The position numbers were made by a program, and so were the translations under genes. Of a stretch of DNA of 64,000 nucleotides, positions 21,219 to 32,827 are shown in pieces. This DNA comes from Streptomyces bluensis (GTDB taxonomy: Bacteria; Actinomycetota; Actinomycetes; Streptomycetales; Streptomycetaceae). Where the stretch lies: NCBI RefSeq assembly GCF_014650715.1, contig NZ_BMVM01000008.1, positions 124,001-188,000 on the forward strand, written 5' to 3'. The notes below the pieces were generated by a model. That model did not search any database. It was not told the DNA's origin and saw only the letters and a list, made by a program, of their open reading frames with translations. Each line of letters starts with the position of its first letter. Position 1 is the first letter of the stretch.

Positions 21219-21728
21219 ATGAGAAGCATGAACGCGACCCAGACGGGCACCTCGGGCGACCCACGCATCGGCTGGAGCAACGCCGACACCGTGCACGCGC
21301 CCACCCTCCACCACCGCCGCGACGGCATACTCCCCACCGTGGCCGCCGCCCTCTCCGTCCGCGGCGAAACCCTCACCGGCACCGCCGCCAGAGGCGACCA
21401 GCCACCACCCCTCCACCCCCTCGTCCAGGACTTCCTCGACACCCTCGCCACAGCCCAACGCGACCGCTTCACCGGCCGCTGCGCCGAAGCCATCCTCATC
21501 TCCCGCCACATCGCCAGCACCGACGCCAACCGCAGCAAACGCGCGGCCCGCAAACCGATGACCAACGGCGAAGCCCGCAAAGCCCTCAAACAGGCCAAAC
21601 TCACCGCCCGCCGCATCCGCGAGGCCGGCGACCCACTCCACGGCAGCTTCGCCCCGCCCTGCCGCGCCTGCCAGGCCCTCAGCGCCCACTTCGGCGTACG
21701 CATCGTCGACCCCACCCAGGAACCCTGA
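21219..21728 (+). CDS. YwqJ-like putative deaminase
   Basis: 169 aa from the ATG at 21219. The ATG three codons on, at 21228, is better placed relative to GGAGGG and could be the true start. The motifs GRCAEAILISRH (Cys-x-Glu type) and PPCRACQAL (PCxxC) are the zinc-binding and proton-shuttle signatures of YwqJ-type deaminases found in polymorphic toxin systems. NADTVHAPTLHHRRDGILP forms the conserved N-terminus. There is no secretion domain. It is divergent from the WHH-SUKH operon and directly upstream of a SUKH-3 immunity-like gene, the usual partner. Substrate is unknown. Confidence 0.82.
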   Translation: MRSMNATQTGTSGDPRIGWSNADTVHAPTLHHRRDGILPTVAAALSVRGETLTGTAARGDQPPPLHPLVQDFLDTLATAQRDRFTGRCAEAILISRHIASTDANRSKRAARKPMTNGEARKALKQAKLTARRIREAGDPLHGSFAPPCRACQALSAHFGVRIVDPTQEP

Positions 21729-21762
21729 CCCAGCAACCCACCCAGGAACCCTGACCCAGCAA
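21711..21762. repeat. Perfect 26-bp tandem duplication at a gene end
   Basis: CCCACCCAGGAACCCTGACC plus six more bases occurs twice back to back. The first copy includes the last codons and stop of the YwqJ-like gene, so the second is non-coding. Confidence 0.9.
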
Positions 21763-21837
21763 AACGGCGTCACCCACGTCACCCCCACCAGCACACGGTG
21801 ACCGCCCAGCCCACGACCCTCGACGAACGAAGGGCAG

Positions 21838-22332
21838 ATGCAAGCCGACCGCTCCTCCACCACCCGCTTCCCCGTGCCCGTGGACGCCGCCCTGCGCGCC
21901 GCGGGCTGGCTGCCCGGCCGCTGGGACATACGGCAGGCCGAGATCTGGGCCGACACCCTCCGCGAGCACACGTCCCCCGCGGGACACCGCCACGCGGTCT
22001 TCCCGGCGGCAGTCGAGGTATGGGCGGAGTTCGGCAGCCTCCACATCACCGCACAGGGCCCCGGCCGCGCACTCGCCCCCTCAGCCCTGCACCTCGACCC
22101 CATGCACGGGCTCCACATGGCCCGCACCCTCGCCGACCTCGGCCGCGCCCTCGGCACCGAGGTCTGCCCCCTCGGCCTCGAACCCGACACCCACACCCTC
22201 GTCGCCATCGACACGGAAGGGCGCGTCTACGCCCTCGACCACACCGGCGACTGGTACCTGGGCCCCACCGCCGACCAGGCCCTCGCCACACTCCTCACGG
22301 GGATACCACCGGTACGGCTCACGGCAGGCTGA
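21838..22332 (+). CDS. SUKH-3 family immunity-like protein
   Basis: 164 aa, ATG with GAAGGG upstream. The segments AAGWLPGRWDIRQAEIWADT, EFGSLHI, TEVCPLGLEPD and ALDHTGDWYLG match the SUKH-3 fold. This family neutralises toxins, chiefly deaminases. It follows the YwqJ-like gene by about 110 bp on the same strand, so the two look like a toxin-immunity type pair, though no toxin delivery module is present. Confidence 0.85.
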   Translation: MQADRSSTTRFPVPVDAALRAAGWLPGRWDIRQAEIWADTLREHTSPAGHRHAVFPAAVEVWAEFGSLHITAQGPGRALAPSALHLDPMHGLHMARTLADLGRALGTEVCPLGLEPDTHTLVAIDTEGRVYALDHTGDWYLGPTADQALATLLTGIPPVRLTAG

Positions 22333-22423
22333 TACGACAGGCCGATACGGCCGGCTCGGCGACCGGCTTGATACGAGGGGCTGAGCGACCAGCCGACACG
22401 GCGGGCCGGGCGACCGGCACCAC

Positions 22424-23770
22424 TCACCCCTCCGCCGGAATCACCGCCGACACCCGAAAACCCCCCGCATCCGTCGGCCCCGACACAAACACACCCCCGA
22501 GCGCCACCACACGCTCCTTCATCCCCACCAACCCATTCCCCCCGGAAGGCAACCGCGCCGACGACGCATCCCCCGGCTCCGGCGGCGGCTCGTTCTCCAC
22601 CTGCATCGCGATCTCAGCGACCCGATGCGCCAACCGCACATACGTCTTCGCCCCCGCCGCATGCTTGTGGACGTTCGTCAACGCCTCCTGAACCACCCGA
22701 TACGCGGTCTGCTCGATCTCCGCCGCATACCCCCGCACATCCCCCTCCACCGACAGATCCACCACCATCCCCGCCGCCGCGGACTGCCCGACCAACTCCT
22801 CCAGCTCCGCAAGACACGGCCCCTCCACCGCCTCGTCCTGCCCCCGCGAAACCCGCGACGCCGCCTGAGCCGCAGCCACCCCCACAGCAGCCAACGGCAC
22901 CGACTCACCCCGGACGCCCTCACCGCCCTTGGACGCCAGCCCATCCCCCGACCGCAGCACCCCCAACATCTCCCGCAACTCCGTCAACGCCTGCCGCCCC
23001 ATGTCCCCCACCAGCGCCGCGTTCCTCACCGCCTTCTCGGGATCCTTCCGGGCAACCGCCTGCAACGCAGCCGCATGCACCACCATCAACGACACCCGAT
23101 GCGCCACCACGTCATGCATCTCACGGGCGATCCGCGTCCGCTCCTCACCCCGGGCCCACTCCGCCCGCTCCTCCGCCCGCTCGGCCAGCAACTGCAACTC
23201 CCGCTCCAGCGAGTCCGCCCGCTCCCGCAGACTCTCCATCAACCGCCGCCGCGCCCCCACGTACAACCCGAGCAACACCGGCGGCGCGGTCAGCCCGATC
23301 GCCATCGTCAACGACACGAACGGCGGAAACCACTCCGATACCACCGCCGCGTCCCCCCGCACATTCCCCTGCACGGTCTGCACGTACGCGACGACGAACA
23401 CCCCCACGAACGACATCCCCGACAACGCCGCGATGATCCGCCGAGGCGCCTCCGACGCGGCCAGCGTGTAGAGGCCGACCACACCCATCAGATAACCCAT
23501 CTGCGCCGGCGTGATCGCGATCGACACGAGCACCACCGCGACAGGCCACATCCGCCGCACCAGCAGCACGGACCCGGCCAGCAGCCCGAACACCACCCCC
23601 ACCGCCACGGGCAGCCCCGCGTCCCGCGCGAACGGATACCCCTGCACCGCACACTCGATCATCGACAACAGCGCCAGCCCGGCATCCAGCGCCGCGCTGC
23701 GCCACCGCCCCCACCACACCGGACCGGCCCTGGTCCCGGCCTCACAGCGGTCTTCCCCCGTCGTGGTCAT
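22424..23770 (-). CDS. Orphan sensor histidine kinase, NarX/DesK class
   Basis: 448 aa from the ATG at 23770. About five to six membrane segments cover residues 30-175, then a short coiled coil (175-205). The HisKA_3 dimerisation motif RTRIAREMHDVVAHRVS carries the phosphorylated His (H219), and an ATPase domain ends with GNGLVGMKERVVALGG. Two features are slightly unusual: a long Gly/Ser-rich stretch around residues 265-310 and no response-regulator gene beside it. The signal cannot be read from the sequence. Confidence 0.9.
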   Translation of the reverse strand: MTTTGEDRCEAGTRAGPVWWGRWRSAALDAGLALLSMIECAVQGYPFARDAGLPVAVGVVFGLLAGSVLLVRRMWPVAVVLVSIAITPAQMGYLMGVVGLYTLAASEAPRRIIAALSGMSFVGVFVVAYVQTVQGNVRGDAAVVSEWFPPFVSLTMAIGLTAPPVLLGLYVGARRRLMESLRERADSLERELQLLAERAEERAEWARGEERTRIAREMHDVVAHRVSLMVVHAAALQAVARKDPEKAVRNAALVGDMGRQALTELREMLGVLRSGDGLASKGGEGVRGESVPLAAVGVAAAQAASRVSRGQDEAVEGPCLAELEELVGQSAAAGMVVDLSVEGDVRGYAAEIEQTAYRVVQEALTNVHKHAAGAKTYVRLAHRVAEIAMQVENEPPPEPGDASSARLPSGGNGLVGMKERVVALGGVFVSGPTDAGGFRVSAVIPAEG

Positions 23771-23932
23771 GGCTCCCAGCCTACGGGCGCGACCCAGCGC
23801 TTTTCCGGCGAGTTTCCCGTACTGCCCTACACCACGCTCCGCAATCAAACAGAAGCGAAACCGACCGGAATCCCTCGAACTGCTGAATCGCACACCGTTC
23901 GACCCCGGAACCCCACATTCCGGCCGGACGGT

Positions 23933-24805
23933 ATGCCCATGGCACACGCACACAGCAAGTACACGGACTTCGAGGGACTACGGGAACAGGCGGTCACCCT
24001 GCGCCGGGCAGGCCTCAGCCGCCGCCAGATCCGCGACCGGCTCCACGTCGACAACAACGACATCCTCAACCGCCTCCTGGAGGGCGAGCCCCCACCTGAA
24101 TGGACGAAGCGCCCGAACGCAAAGGACGACCTGCGGGCGCGGGCAAGGGAGCTCCGGCTCCAGGGCTGGACGTACGACCAGATCCAGGTGGAGCTGGGGT
24201 GCTCGAAGAGTTCGATCTCGTTGTGGGTACGGGATTTGCCTAGGCCGGAACGGCGGGATCCGTCGGAGCAGGCGAAGCTCGCGGCACGGAAGCGCTGGGA
24301 GCACGAGTTGGCGGTACGGGACGAGAAGCGCGAACAGACGAAGGCGATTGCACAGCAGGAGATCGGCTCCCTGACCGAACGTGAGCTGTTCCTGCTCGGC
24401 GTGGGGCTCTACTGGGCTGAGGGCGCAAAGGACAAGGAGTACAGCCGCCGCGAGTTCGTCCTCTTCGTCAACAGCGACCCCGGCATGATCAAAGTCTTCC
24501 TTGCGTGGCTCGACCTGCTCCAGGTCGAACGCGAGCGCCTACGCTTCCGCGTAATGATCCACGAGTCTGCCGACGTCGGAGGGGCTGAGCAGTACTGGGC
24601 AGCGCTGGTGGGGACAGACACCTCCCGCTTCGGCAAGACCACCCTCAAGAAGCACAACCCGAAGACGGTCCGCAAGAACGTAGGTGATCAGTACCGAGGC
24701 TGCCTGGTGATCAGCGTGGTCCAGAGTGCCGACCTCTACCGGCGGATCGAGGGGTGGTGGAACGGAATCGTTCTTGGCAGCCCGCCAAGCTCCGGTAAGG
24801 TCTGA
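23933..24805 (+). CDS. Double-HTH protein with possible LAGLIDADG-like C-terminus
   Basis: 290 aa from the ATG at 23933; a second ATG lies two codons later. Two helix-turn-helix regions are visible: residues about 10-45 (LRRAGLSRRQIRDRLHV) and 65-95 (LRLQGWTYDQIQVELGCSKS). The C-terminal half begins LFLLGVGLYWAEGAK and holds VLFVNSDPGMIKVFLAWLDL, a layout like a LAGLIDADG-type DNA-binding fold. The gene ends eight bases before tRNA-Gln. It may be a DNA-binding regulator or a domesticated homing-endonuclease relative; function is unknown. Confidence 0.6.
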   Translation: MPMAHAHSKYTDFEGLREQAVTLRRAGLSRRQIRDRLHVDNNDILNRLLEGEPPPEWTKRPNAKDDLRARARELRLQGWTYDQIQVELGCSKSSISLWVRDLPRPERRDPSEQAKLAARKRWEHELAVRDEKREQTKAIAQQEIGSLTERELFLLGVGLYWAEGAKDKEYSRREFVLFVNSDPGMIKVFLAWLDLLQVERERLRFRVMIHESADVGGAEQYWAALVGTDTSRFGKTTLKKHNPKTVRKNVGDQYRGCLVISVVQSADLYRRIEGWWNGIVLGSPPSSGKV

Positions 24806-24813
24806 TGCAGCGA

Positions 24814-24887
24814 TCCGCCGTAGTGTAATTGGCAGCACGGCACCCTTTGGAGGTGTTTCGGTCTAGGTTCGAGTCCTAGCGGCGGAG
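24814..24887 (+). tRNA. tRNA-Gln (anticodon UUG)
   Basis: The acceptor stem TCCGCCG pairs with CGGCGGA. The anticodon stem is GCACC/GGTGT around loop CTTTGGA, with TTG at positions 34-36. The T arm is CTAGG-TTCGAGT-CCTAG, with discriminator G. CCA is not encoded. The cloverleaf is complete by eye. It lies between the double-HTH gene and glmU. Confidence 0.93.
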
Positions 24888-25002
24888 CTGCTCAGTTCGG
24901 GGCCTGACCCACACAGTCAGGCCCCGCTCACATTTCCCCCTCACAACCCCCCGGTATCCTGCGGACGTCGACCCCACACATCCGAAGCCGAAGGGCACAC
25001 CC

Positions 25003-26451
25003 GTGAGCGCCAACCGCCCGGCAGCCGTCGTCGTACTCGCAGCGGGTGAGGGCACCCGTATGAAGTCGGCCACACCGAAGGTCCTGCACAGCATCTGTGG
25101 CCGTTCCCTCGTCGGTCACGTACTCGCCGCCGCGCGCGAGTTGGAGCCCGAGAACCTCGTCGTCGTCGTGGGGCATGCGCGCGAGAAGGTGGCCGCGCAC
25201 CTCACCGAGATCGACCCCGGCGTACGGACGGCCGTCCAGGCGGAGCAGAAGGGGACGGGGCACGCCGTACGGATGGGCCTGGAGGCGCTCGGCGGCAGCG
25301 TCGACGGGACCGTGGTGGTCGTGTGCGGTGACACGCCGCTTCTCACCGCCGCGACGCTCCAGAGCCTCGCCGCGACCCACACGACCGACGGCAACGCCGT
25401 CACCGTGCTCACCGCCGAGGTCCCGGACGCGACCGGGTACGGGCGGATCGTGCGGGACGGGGCCAGCGGCGCGGTCACGGCGATCGTCGAGCACAAGGAC
25501 GCCACGGAGTCGCAGCGGGCCATCCGGGAGATCAATTCCGGGGTGTTCGCCTTCGACGGGCAGCTCCTCGCGGACGCGCTCGGGAAGGTCCGTACGGACA
25601 ACAGTCAGGGTGAGGAGTACCTGACCGATGTGCTGGGGATCCTGCGTGAGGCCGGGCATCGGGTGGGAGCCTCTGTGGCCGGCGACCACCGTGAGATCGC
25701 GGGTATCAACAACCGTGTGCAGCTGGCCGAGGCCCGCCGCATCCTCAATGACCGGCTTCTCACCGACGCCATGCTCGCGGGGGTCACGGTCGTCGATCCG
25801 GCGACGACCTGGGTCGATGTCACCGTGACGTTCGAGCGGGACGTAGTGGTGCATCCGGGGACGCAGTTGCAGGGCTCCACGCATCTCGGGGAGGGCGCGG
25901 AGGTGGGGCCCAACTCCCGGCTGTCGGACACCCGGGTGGGGGCCGGTGCTCGCGTGGACAACACCGTGGCCGATCACGCTGACGTCGGGCCGCAGGCCAC
26001 CGTGGGCCCGTACGCGTATCTGCGTCCGGGCACCCGACTGGGCCTGAAGTCCAAGATCGGGACGTATGTCGAGACGAAGAACGCGTCCATCGGGGAGGGG
26101 ACGAAGGTTCCGCACCTCTCCTATGTGGGGGACGCGACGATCGGTGAGTACACGAACATCGGTGCGGCGAGTGTGTTTGTGAACTATGACGGTGAGAGCA
26201 AGCACCACACCACGGTTGGTTCACATTGCAAGACGGGCTCGGACAACATGTTTGTGGCGCCTGTCACGGTCGGGGACGGCGCGTACACCGCCGCGGGTTC
26301 GGTGATCACGAAGGATGTGCCGCCCGGTTCGCTGGCTGTCGCCCGTGGCCAGCAACGGAATATCGAGGGTTGGGTGGCCCGTAAGCGCCCGGGGAGCGCG
26401 GCGGCGAAGGCTGCCGAGGCGGCCTCTCGCCAGGGCGAAAGCGAAGGCTGA
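25003..26451 (+). CDS. glmU: Bifunctional UDP-N-acetylglucosamine pyrophosphorylase / glucosamine-1-P acetyltransferase
   Basis: 482 aa from a GTG. The N-terminal nucleotidyltransferase (about 1-235) has VVLAAGEGTRMKS, a QKGTGHA segment and VCGDTPLL. The C-terminal left-handed beta helix (from about 255) shows hexapeptide repeats and the acetyl-CoA site region (FVNYDGESKHHT, then GSVITKDVPPGSLAVARGQQ). It makes UDP-GlcNAc, the precursor of peptidoglycan and other surface glycans, in the cytoplasm. It heads a run of genes on the plus strand with prs, rplY and pth. Confidence 0.98.
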   Translation: MSANRPAAVVVLAAGEGTRMKSATPKVLHSICGRSLVGHVLAAARELEPENLVVVVGHAREKVAAHLTEIDPGVRTAVQAEQKGTGHAVRMGLEALGGSVDGTVVVVCGDTPLLTAATLQSLAATHTTDGNAVTVLTAEVPDATGYGRIVRDGASGAVTAIVEHKDATESQRAIREINSGVFAFDGQLLADALGKVRTDNSQGEEYLTDVLGILREAGHRVGASVAGDHREIAGINNRVQLAEARRILNDRLLTDAMLAGVTVVDPATTWVDVTVTFERDVVVHPGTQLQGSTHLGEGAEVGPNSRLSDTRVGAGARVDNTVADHADVGPQATVGPYAYLRPGTRLGLKSKIGTYVETKNASIGEGTKVPHLSYVGDATIGEYTNIGAASVFVNYDGESKHHTTVGSHCKTGSDNMFVAPVTVGDGAYTAAGSVITKDVPPGSLAVARGQQRNIEGWVARKRPGSAAAKAAEAASRQGESEG

Positions 26452-26560
26452 GCGGAAACGGGGGCGTCTGGGACGGCGTACCGTGATAAGTGCATACCCG
26501 CACCCCCCAGCTGAGACGACCTCTCATGCCCAGCTGAGACACCTCTGAGGAGACTGTGCT

Positions 26561-27535
26561 GTGACCGGGATCAAGACGACCGGCGAGAAGAAGATGATGT
26601 TCTTCTCCGGCCGCGCCCACCCCGAGCTTGCCGAGGAGATCGCCCAGGAGCTGGGTGTCGGGGTTGTCCCGACGAAGGCCTTCGACTTCGCCAATGGTGA
26701 GATCTATGTCCGTTATCAGGAGTCGGCCCGTGGCGCGGACTGCTTTCTGATCCAGAGCCACACGTCTCCGATCAACCAGTGGATCATGGAGCAGTTGATC
26801 ATGATCGATGCGTTGAAGCGGGCGTCGGCGCGTTCGATCACTGTGATCGTGCCGTTCTATGGTTACGCGCGGCAGGACAAGAAGCACCGGGGGCGTGAAC
26901 CGATTTCGGCGCGTCTGATAGCTGATCTGATGAAGACGGCGGGTGCGGACCGGATTCTGGCTGTGGATCTGCACACGGATCAGATTCAGGGTTTCTTCGA
27001 CGGTCCTGTGGATCACCTGTTCGCGTTGCCGCTGCTGGCGGACTATGTGGGCGGCAAGGTGGACCGGAGCAAGTTGACGGTGGTGTCTCCGGACGCCGGC
27101 CGGGTGCGGGTGGCCGACCGGTGGTGTGATCGTCTGGGTGCGCCGCTGGCGATCGTGCACAAGCGTCGTGACAAGGATGTGGCGAACCAGGTCACCGTGC
27201 ATGAGGTGGTCGGTGATGTGAAGGGCCGTATCTGTGTCCTGGTCGATGACATGATCGACACGGGTGGCACGATCTGTGCGGCGGCGGACGCTCTGTTCGC
27301 GCACGGTGCGGCGGATGTCATCGTGACGGCGACGCATGGTGTGCTGTCGGGTCCGGCGGCCGACCGGTTGAAGAACTCGAAGGTGAGTGAGTTCGTGTTC
27401 ACGAACACGCTGCCGACGCCGGGTGAGCTGGATCTGGACAAGATCAAGGTGTTGTCGATCGCGCCGACGATCGCGAGCGCGGTGCGTGAGGTGTTCGAGG
27501 ACGGTTCGGTGACGAGCCTGTTCGACGAGCAGTAG
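26561..27535 (+). CDS. prs: Ribose-phosphate pyrophosphokinase
   Basis: 324 aa, GTG start with GAGGAG upstream. It makes PRPP from ribose 5-phosphate and ATP, feeding nucleotide, histidine and tryptophan synthesis. Visible motifs: the flexible loop YGYARQDKKHRGREPIS, the metal-binding LAVDLHTDQIQGFFD segment and the PRPP loop VLVDDMIDTGGTI. The glmU-prs order is usual in high-GC Gram-positives. Confidence 0.97.
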   Translation: MTGIKTTGEKKMMFFSGRAHPELAEEIAQELGVGVVPTKAFDFANGEIYVRYQESARGADCFLIQSHTSPINQWIMEQLIMIDALKRASARSITVIVPFYGYARQDKKHRGREPISARLIADLMKTAGADRILAVDLHTDQIQGFFDGPVDHLFALPLLADYVGGKVDRSKLTVVSPDAGRVRVADRWCDRLGAPLAIVHKRRDKDVANQVTVHEVVGDVKGRICVLVDDMIDTGGTICAAADALFAHGAADVIVTATHGVLSGPAADRLKNSKVSEFVFTNTLPTPGELDLDKIKVLSIAPTIASAVREVFEDGSVTSLFDEQ

Positions 27536-27588
27536 GCGAGCGGTAAGCGGGCGGCAGGCGAGCTGTCGCCGAGCTGTGGATGATCCTT

Positions 27589-27618
27589 TTGGGTACGGCC
27601 TTCCTCTCCGAGTAGACT
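27589..27618 (+). promoter_or_regulatory. Putative vegetative promoter of rplY
   Basis: TTGGGT (27589-27594) and TAGACT (27613-27618) are separated by 18 bp, matching the HrdB-type consensus. A leader of about 125 bp would follow before the rplY start. Assigned by eye. Confidence 0.45.
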
Positions 27619-27750
27619 GCTCCAGTTGCTCGGCGAGGGAGGCCGTTCCCGTTTGAGGGTTCGGTGGTCCGTAATCGACGCGCTCTTCGTAGCAGGCCGT
27701 TCGTGGCCGGGTGACCACGACCGTTTCCTTTCGTACTACGAGGAGTGATC

Positions 27751-28344
27751 ATGTCCGAGGTGAAGCTCACCGCCGAGACGCGTACCGAGTTCGGCAAGGG
27801 TGCCGCCCGTCGTATCCGTCGCGCCAGCAAGGTTCCGGGTGTTCTGTACGGTCACGGGTCGGACCCGCTGCACCTGACGCTGCCGGGCCACGACCTGCTG
27901 CTGGCGCTGCGTACGCCGAACGTCCTGATCTCGCTGGACATCGACGGCAAGGGCAATGAGCTGGCGATTCCGAAGTCCGTGCAGCGTGATCCGATCAAGG
28001 GTTTCCTGGAGCACGTCGACCTGCTGCTGGTGAAGCGTGGCGAGAAGGTCAACGTCGAGATCCCGATCCACACCGAGGGTGAGCTGGCTCCGGGTGGGAA
28101 CCTGCTGGAGCACGTGCTGAACGCGCTGCCGGTCGAGGCCGAGGCCACGCACATCCCCGAGTCCGTGACGGTGTCCATCGAGGGCCTGGAGTCGGGTGCC
28201 TCCGTCCTCGCCAAGGACGTCAAGCTGCCGTCCGGTGTCTCGCTGGCTGTCGAGGAGGACGCGGTCGTCCTTCAGGTGCTGTCCGCTCAGGCGGAGGAGC
28301 CGACGGGTGAGGCCGCGGAGGGCGAAGAGGCCGCGGAGGCCTGA
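27751..28344 (+). CDS. rplY: 50S ribosomal protein L25/general stress protein Ctc
   Basis: 197 aa, start ATG with GAGGAG nearby. The N-terminal L25 domain ([36 protein letters not shown]) binds 5S rRNA. The C-terminal TL5 domain extends to about residue 180 and ends in an acidic tail rich in Glu and Ala. The long two-domain form is normal for actinobacteria. It is followed directly by pth, the common ctc-pth arrangement. Confidence 0.96.
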   Translation: MSEVKLTAETRTEFGKGAARRIRRASKVPGVLYGHGSDPLHLTLPGHDLLLALRTPNVLISLDIDGKGNELAIPKSVQRDPIKGFLEHVDLLLVKRGEKVNVEIPIHTEGELAPGGNLLEHVLNALPVEAEATHIPESVTVSIEGLESGASVLAKDVKLPSGVSLAVEEDAVVLQVLSAQAEEPTGEAAEGEEAAEA

Positions 28345-28404
28345 TCCCTTCGGACCCTGGATCTGGGTCCTGGATCTGGATCCTGGTTCCTGGTTCCTGT
28401 GTCG

Positions 28405-28443
28405 GCCGCCGGGTCCGCGCCGTGAGGCGTGGGGCCCGGCGGC
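28405..28443 (+). terminator. Stem-loop between rplY and pth
   Basis: GCCGCCGGG pairs with CCCGGCGGC across a 21-base loop. There is no U run, so it may be an attenuator or RNA processing site rather than a full terminator. Short repeats of a CCTGGATC-type unit lie just before it. Confidence 0.4.
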
Positions 28444-28481
28444 TGTGTGTGTGGCCGCGTGTGAGCGCGTATGAAGGAGAC

Positions 28482-29084
28482 ATGGACGTGACGACCGATG
28501 CGGGCGCCCCCTGGCTGATTGTGGGGCTGGGCAATCCTGGGCCCGGGTATGCGATGAACCGGCACAACGTGGGGTTCATGGTGGCCGATCTTCTGGCGGA
28601 GCGGATCGGCGGGAAGTTCAAGCGGGCTCAGAAGGCGCAGGCGCAGGTGGTCGAGGGCCGGATCGGTCCTCCGGGTCCGGCGAACCGTCGGGTGGTCCTG
28701 GCCAAGCCGATGTCGTACATGAATCTGTCCGGTGGTCCGGTGAACGCCTTGCGTGAGTTCTACAAGGTGCCGGTGGGCAATGTCGTGGCGATCCATGACG
28801 AGTTGGACATCGATTACGGCACGCTGCGGTTGAAGTTGGGCGGCGGTGACAACGGCCACAACGGTCTGAAGTCGATGACGAAGGCGATGGGTTCGGACTA
28901 TCACCGGGTGCGGTTCGGGATCGGGCGTCCTCCGGGCCGTACGCAGGTCGCCGATTTTGTTCTGAAGGATTTCTCGTCCGCTGAGCGCAAGGAGCTGGAC
29001 TACTTCGTGGACCGTGCTGCCGACTCGGTCGAGTGTCTTGTCACGGAGGGGTTGGAGCGGGCGCAGAGCGCGTACAACTCCTGA
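28482..29084 (+). CDS. pth: Peptidyl-tRNA hydrolase
   Basis: 200 aa from the ATG at 28482; the GTG two codons later is better spaced from AAGGAG and may be the real start. It recycles peptidyl-tRNA that drops off ribosomes. Motifs: [20 protein letters not shown] with the catalytic His, [13 protein letters not shown], and HDELDIDYG followed by [10 protein letters not shown]. Context with rplY agrees. Confidence 0.97.
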   Translation: MDVTTDAGAPWLIVGLGNPGPGYAMNRHNVGFMVADLLAERIGGKFKRAQKAQAQVVEGRIGPPGPANRRVVLAKPMSYMNLSGGPVNALREFYKVPVGNVVAIHDELDIDYGTLRLKLGGGDNGHNGLKSMTKAMGSDYHRVRFGIGRPPGRTQVADFVLKDFSSAERKELDYFVDRAADSVECLVTEGLERAQSAYNS

Positions 29085-29170
29085 CGGCGGGGGCAATGTA
29101 GGCGTACAACTGCCGACTTGTCACCCACGGGGGTTGACCGATCGCAGGACCATGGCCAAGGATCGCGGCC

Positions 29171-29668
29171 ATGCCTGCGCCCGCCGCCTCCCGTGCGCCC
29201 CGTGAGGGCGCTGCCGCCGTGCTGCGGTTCGGGCGTCTGGCGGCGATGGGGACGGTCGCGGCGCTGATCCTGGTCGCGGGGGTGTGGGCCTCGTGGGGCA
29301 CTGCCCAGCATGTGATGTTCCCCAAGGGCCGTGAGCAGGGCGCGATGACGGTGACGCGGTGTGCGGAGGACGTCTGTACGGGTCCTTTCACGCCGACGTC
29401 CGAGGGGGCGAGGGCGCGTGATCGTGTGGCGATCGAGCGGACCGTGGCGGTGGAGCAGGGGACGACGTACGCGGTCGCGGTGAAGCCCGGCAGCGGTGAG
29501 GTTGTCCGTACCGGCGCGTCGGGGCTGCTGTACGCCTGGGTGCCTTTCGCCGGTGCTCTGCTGCTCGCGTCGGTGGTCGTGGCGGGTGGGCTGGGTTTGA
29601 GTCGGCTGGGGTGGGTGCTGGGCGGCTTCGGTCTGGCTCTGGTCACGGCGGCGTTCGTCGTTCTCTGA
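29171..29668 (+). CDS. Hypothetical membrane protein
   Basis: 165 aa. One hydrophobic segment near residues 25-45 (GTVAALILVAGVWASWG), an external loop with two cysteines (RCAEDVCTG) that could form a disulfide, and two adjacent C-terminal segments (about 115-165). No family recognised. It follows pth on the same strand and precedes a shared terminator. Confidence 0.75.
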   Translation: MPAPAASRAPREGAAAVLRFGRLAAMGTVAALILVAGVWASWGTAQHVMFPKGREQGAMTVTRCAEDVCTGPFTPTSEGARARDRVAIERTVAVEQGTTYAVAVKPGSGEVVRTGASGLLYAWVPFAGALLLASVVVAGGLGLSRLGWVLGGFGLALVTAAFVVL

Positions 29669-29700
29669 GCGCACGCTCAAGCGCAGCGAAAGGCGCGACG

Positions 29701-29742
29701 AAAGGGGTGCCCCGGAGGCGTACGGCCTCGGGGCACCCCTTT
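29701..29742. terminator. Bidirectional terminator hairpin
   Basis: AAAGGGGTGCCCC pairs with GGGGCACCCCTTT, with an additional inner GAGGC/GCCTC stem. Located between the convergent hypothetical membrane protein gene and ppc. Confidence 0.85.
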
Positions 29743-29756
29743 GTCGCGGAGTGCGG

Positions 29757-32489
<2,733 letters not shown>

Positions 32490-32827
32490 AGGTGCGGCTC
32501 CTTGCAGTGTTGAAGCTCGTCTGGGAGGGAACCCGGACGTTCGCCGGGCGGCTGGACCGTGGACGGGTCGTGGCCGCTTCTAGGACCGGTCGTCCGGGCA
32601 GAAATCAGAGCGGACGGCGCTGTCCGACCGTTTCCAAGGATAGGTGTCGGTGCGGACGCGCAGGCCGTCGGGCTCTTGCCGCCGGGCGCGGCGCTGCCAT
32701 ACTTACGATGCCGTAGGTTACGGAACCGTAGGGAATGCCTCCGCGTCCCCTGCGGGCTGTTGCCGCAGGCACCTGACTCAGTCCTCAGGCATCTGACTCC
32801 ACTCTCGAACCCCACAGGGGACGCCCC
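32490..32827. other. Divergent intergenic region (ppc / desaturase)
   Basis: 338 bp without a gene. It contains the tandem operator-like boxes described at 32703-32732; the rest shows no clear element. Confidence 0.6.
32703..32732. promoter_or_regulatory. Tandem operator-like boxes before the desaturase gene
   Basis: TTACGATGCCGTAGG is followed directly by TTACGGAACCGTAGG. Each contains a TACG-N4-CGTA palindrome. TetR regulators of lipid genes often bind such sites, and a TetR gene lies just downstream of the desaturase. Confidence 0.5.

Noticed and set aside
24805-25003. tRNA-Gln as integration site of an element
   Set aside because: No integrase, no direct repeat of the tRNA 3' end and no foreign block seen on either side.
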